NCBI RefSeq assembly: GCF_947090775.1
Contig: NZ_OX352321.1
Location: forward strand, 1,736,001 to 1,800,000
Origin: Pseudarthrobacter sp. MM222
Lineage (GTDB): Bacteria > Actinomycetota > Actinomycetes > Actinomycetales > Micrococcaceae
Direction of reading: 5' to 3'
DNA: 64,000 bases
The position numbers and the translations under genes are program-made. The notes beneath the pieces are model-generated. The model had not been told where the DNA came from. It searched no databases and saw nothing but the letters and a program-made list of their open reading frames with translations. Below are positions 63,067-64,000 of this stretch, in pieces (the stretch's first letter is position 1; every line of letters begins with the position of its first letter).

Positions 63067-64000
63067 GCGAGTCCGGGACTAGCGGCAGCGGCCGCGGCAG
63101 GGGACCCCAGCGCGGCGCCGGGCAGAGTGGCGGCCAGGGCGGCCGCGGCCGCGACGGCAGCCAGCGCAACGCCCAAGGCCGGGAACGCAACCGCGGGCCG
63201 CAGCGCGGCTTCACCGAGAACGCGCCGTCCCAGCGCACCCGCCGCGCGGATCCGGCCCGGCTTGTGGCCTTCGAAGTGCTCCGCGCCGTTGCCTCCGAGG
63301 ACGCCTATGCCAACCTCGTGCTTCCGGCCCGGATCCGGCACCATGGACTGGACAAGCGCGACGCCGGCTTCGCCACCGAACTAAGCTACGGCGCGCTTCG
63401 CGGCCAGGGCACCTATGACGCGATCCTGGCCCGCTGCGTGGACCGGCCGCTGGACCAGCTGGATCCGGCCATCCTCGATGCGCTCCGGATCGGCGTCCAC
63501 CAGCTTGTCGCCATGCGTGTCCCCGCGCACGCTGCCCTGGACCAGACCGTAGGCCTCGCCCGCGCCGTGATCGGGGCCGGGCCCTCGGCCCTCATCAACG
63601 CCGTGCTGCGCAAGGTCTCTGCGCACACGCTCGAGGAGTGGCTGGACCTGCTGCTCAGCGCCGAAACAGACGAAACAAAGATCGCCTCGATCCGCTATGC
63701 CCACCCGGAATGGATCGTCCGGGCGCTCCGGCAGTCCCTCGTGGCCCACGGCCGACCGGTAAGCGAAATCGACCAGCTGCTCGAAGCGGACAATGCCGCG
63801 CCGGTGGTCAACCTCGTGGCGCTGCCCGGGCTCGGCACCCTGGATGAGGCGCTCGAAGGCGGTGCCACACCCGGGGAACTCGTCCAAGGATCGGCCCTCT
63901 CCAACGGCGGCGATCTGGGCCGTCTCGCCTCCGTCCGCGACGGCAGCACCCGGGTCCAGGATGTCGGTTCGCAGCTCGTGGCCCGCGCCATGGCCGCCGT
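63063..64000 (+). CDS. rsmB: 16S rRNA (cytosine-967 C5) methyltransferase, truncated by window end
   Basis: 312 residues visible; the frame is open at the window end. After a disordered Gly/Arg-rich tail (about 1-55, with RGG/RG repeats) comes the NusB-like RNA-binding domain: ARLVAFEVLRAVASEDAYAN, LSYGALRGQGTYDAIL, and INAVLRKVSAHT. The start of the methyltransferase part is seen as VQDVGSQLVARAM. The SAM site and catalytic Cys lie beyond the window. ATG 63063 overlaps the fmt stop. Confidence 0.92.
   Translation, partial: MSESGTSGSGRGRGPQRGAGQSGGQGGRGRDGSQRNAQGRERNRGPQRGFTENAPSQRTRRADPARLVAFEVLRAVASEDAYANLVLPARIRHHGLDKRDAGFATELSYGALRGQGTYDAILARCVDRPLDQLDPAILDALRIGVHQLVAMRVPAHAALDQTVGLARAVIGAGPSALINAVLRKVSAHTLEEWLDLLLSAETDETKIASIRYAHPEWIVRALRQSLVAHGRPVSEIDQLLEADNAAPVVNLVALPGLGTLDEALEGGATPGELVQGSALSNGGDLGRLASVRDGSTRVQDVGSQLVARAMAA

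Overview
The window is very GC-rich, densely coded DNA from a high-GC actinobacterium, most likely of the Micrococcaceae (Arthrobacter/Pseudarthrobacter type). This rests on lineage-typical genes: SepH, DUF4193, DUF3093, DUF3710, DUF3159, DUF3000, DUF5998, DUF6421, a DinB protein of the mycothiol-dependent type, paired TrkA (RCK) proteins and a DUF222/HNH protein. The genus is inferred from gene content and order; no rRNA is present. Many genes look leaderless: a TANNNT -10 box lies 6 to 8 nt upstream of the start codon at nine loci.

Layout. 1-1.2 kb: end of a GNAT enzyme, a DinB protein, a VOC protein. 1.2-2.0 kb: a gene-free island with dispersed 21-bp repeats. 2.0-9.4 kb: topoisomerase IV subunit A, divergent from a GNAT/acyl-CoA-ligase fusion, then DUF5998 and a phosphodiesterase. 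9.5-25.6 kb: a conserved actinobacterial core (sepH, DUF4193, DUF3093, dut, DUF3710, OB-fold, DUF3159, two TrkA proteins, a KimA-like K+ transporter, a TrmA-type methyltransferase, aconitase, dxs). 25.6-30.9 kb: aldo/keto reductase, nucleoside hydrolase and a complete ECF transporter (S, T, fused A1A2). 31-33 kb: a frameshifted glycosyltransferase divergent from a TetR gene, with a perfect operator-like palindrome between them. 33.1-36.7 kb: fatty-acid beta-oxidation fadB-fadA behind a 22-bp palindrome. 36.8-43.7 kb: copper-type YcnI with a membrane partner, RNase D, DUF3000, threonine aldolase, SDR-DUF6421.

43.9-50.1 kb is a leftward unit: PucR regulator, glutaminase, amino-acid permease, a 35-residue Cys microprotein, and a thiamine-diphosphate enzyme. 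It reads as an amino-acid uptake and catabolism operon. 50.3-56.1 kb holds msrB, a small unknown protein, an alpha/beta hydrolase, YbaK, SufE, a rhodanese and ZapE. 56.1-61.3 kb is an accessory-looking stretch: minisatellites, an orphan MT0933-type antitoxin, a duplicated Gly-(Cys)-Val tRNA array, a separate tRNA-Val(CAC), a 48-bp tandem repeat, a Cas4/RecB-like nuclease and a DUF222-HNH protein. 61.5-64 kb returns to core genes: def, fmt and rsmB (cut by the window end).

The most interesting candidates are the CX3CX-Phe-C microprotein inside the permease/TPP operon, the K+ module pairing two orphan RCK proteins with a KimA-like transporter, the asymmetric ECF ATPase next to a nucleoside hydrolase with a His-rich repeat tail, and a leaderless upstream ORF overlapping the dxs start.
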